From the NCBI GenBank assembly GCA_023249255.1, contig JAHFCY010000195.1:1-6426 (forward strand): a DNA stretch of 6,426 bases, read 5' to 3'. The notes under the pieces were generated by a model. The model had not been told where the DNA came from. It ran no database searches and saw nothing but the letters and a program-made list of their open reading frames with translations. The translations under genes and the position numbers were made by a program. Numbering within the stretch: the first letter of the stretch is position 1; each line of letters begins with the position of its first letter. Source of the DNA: Candidatus Lindowiibacteriota bacterium (lineage in GTDB: Bacteria; Lindowbacteria; 2-12-FULL-62-27). Positions 5,561-6,426 of the stretch are shown piece by piece.

Positions 5561-6426
5561 ATGAAGGCAGCGAGATGGATGGTTGTGTTGCTGGCGATCG
5601 TGACGTTTTTCGCGCGGAGCGCGAACGCGTACACGGTGGCGGGCTTCAACAACGGAGGATTCGCCGATTTTTCGAAGGCGATTGTGTTTACGGGCGTGGC
5701 CTGCCCGACCAACGGTGAGACGATCGCGACGAGCGCGGGCGCCAAGACGTGCGCGTTGCCGATGAGGCCGGTTGGAGACGGCTCGTGGGTCTGCACGGCG
5801 ACGATGTTTCCGGGAACGGCGTACTCGTACTACTTCGAGTACCGCATTCCGAAGTTCGATTCGACGACGGTGCATACGGATTCGCAGTTGACCTACGCCT
5901 GGCGGAACGTCTCGGCGACGGGCGCCCGCACTCAGGACGCGACGCGGGACATCATGGCCCCGGCCGTCGCGACAAGCGGCTACGTGCTCTACAACATCTT
6001 CGGCGACAAGACCGTGACGGGCGCGCAGGGGATGGGGAAGGCCGGATCGTGGGACACGGAATTGACGATCGTAAACCCGAACGTGTCGCAGTATCTGGGA
6101 TCGACGAAAGTCAGCACGTCGGGCGACGCCGACACGATGAACATGGACGGAGCCACCGGCGCGACGAATGCGTTCGGAATTTCGATCGCACAGCTGGACA
6201 CCGACAAGGTTCGGATCGGCTGGGCGTTCGGCGCTGATTTCGTGCCGTCTGTGGAGGGCGGCCGGGAATTTGACACGCTGTCGACGTATACGCCGTACGG
6301 TTTCAGAATTCTCCGCGCGCGCGTCGGTGCCACCGGTAGTACGTCTCCCATTCAGCAGTACCTGAAATTCGAGGACACGGTGGGATGGCAGGTTCGGGGC
6401 GACACGTTCTATTCCCCGCACCGGGA
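5561..6426 (+). CDS. Secreted protein of the same unidentified family, copy 2 (3' end outside window)
   Basis: The frame runs from ATG 5561 off the window edge, giving 288 complete codons. A classic signal peptide (1-23, basic start MKAAR, hydrophobic core WMVVLLAIVTFFA, cleavage after ANA) precedes YTVAGF. By eye count, residues 23-117 match copy 1 at 73 of 95 positions without a gap, including the three cysteines (48, 64, 78), MRPVGDGSW and YYFEYRIPKFDSTT. Identity then drops sharply around 180-225 and recovers at EGGREFDT...PYGFRILRAR. This points to a tandem duplication with a variable middle. The gap after copy 1 is 104 nt, with no terminator seen, so the two are probably co-transcribed. 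The frame is open back to ATG 5453, which would add 36 residues; the ribosome binding site favours 5561. The function is unknown; the E-set-like start suggests binding rather than catalysis. Confidence 0.88.
   Translation, partial: MKAARWMVVLLAIVTFFARSANAYTVAGFNNGGFADFSKAIVFTGVACPTNGETIATSAGAKTCALPMRPVGDGSWVCTATMFPGTAYSYYFEYRIPKFDSTTVHTDSQLTYAWRNVSATGARTQDATRDIMAPAVATSGYVLYNIFGDKTVTGAQGMGKAGSWDTELTIVNPNVSQYLGSTKVSTSGDADTMNMDGATGATNAFGISIAQLDTDKVRIGWAFGADFVPSVEGGREFDTLSTYTPYGFRILRARVGATGSTSPIQQYLKFEDTVGWQVRGDTFYSPHR

Noticed and set aside
5537-6421. Long reverse-strand open frame of 294 codons
   Set aside because: It lies entirely opposite the copy 2 gene, is rich in Arg and shows no recognisable motif. 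The forward frame has a signal peptide and a close paralogue.

Overview
The window is a stretch of bacterial chromosome. All supported genes lie on the + strand, and their products look exported. Coding DNA is GC-rich by eye, and the gaps are clearly AT-rich. I recognise no RNA gene, CRISPR array, complete insertion sequence or replication origin. The subtilase ends in a FlgD-like C-terminal domain (YPNPF...VRVYTLDGR...WDG...GVYLF), and fibronectin type III (FN3) and Ig-like modules are abundant. This is typical of poorly cultured, surface-protein-rich phyla such as the FCB-group candidate phyla or Elusimicrobiota. That placement is inference and no finer assignment is justified.

Layout: (1) 1-195, the last 64 codons of an unidentified gene whose stop overlaps the next start (ATGA). 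(2) 192-1826, a secreted 544-residue protein alternating beta-sandwich (E-set/carbohydrate-binding-like) and FN3 modules, with a run of nine G inside the gene. (3) 1827-2449, an AT-rich gap holding a hairpin, four copies of a 9-mer (two per strand), a possible leader peptide and an operator-like palindrome. (4) 2450-3886, a subtilisin-family serine protease with a signal peptide, an Asp/His/Ser triad and the FlgD-like tail. (5) 3887-4154, an AT-rich gap with convergent 7-bp repeats that fold back on themselves, and a strong hairpin. (6) 4155-5456 and 5561 to beyond the window end, two tandem paralogous secreted proteins of a family I cannot name. Their first 95 mature residues are about 77% identical by eye count.

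Taken together, the window looks like a locus for cell-surface or secreted proteins: modular beta-sandwich proteins that may bind glycans or other surfaces, plus an extracellular protease that could process or degrade protein. No substrate, partner or pathway can be read from the sequence.

The points most worth a second look are the G9 tract as a possible phase-variation switch, the new paralogous family, the 5' ends of the last three genes (open upstream reading frames, a composition break and, in one gene, no normal start codon near the signal peptide), and the repeat-rich gaps. I did not find convincing evidence of a wholly new multi-gene system.
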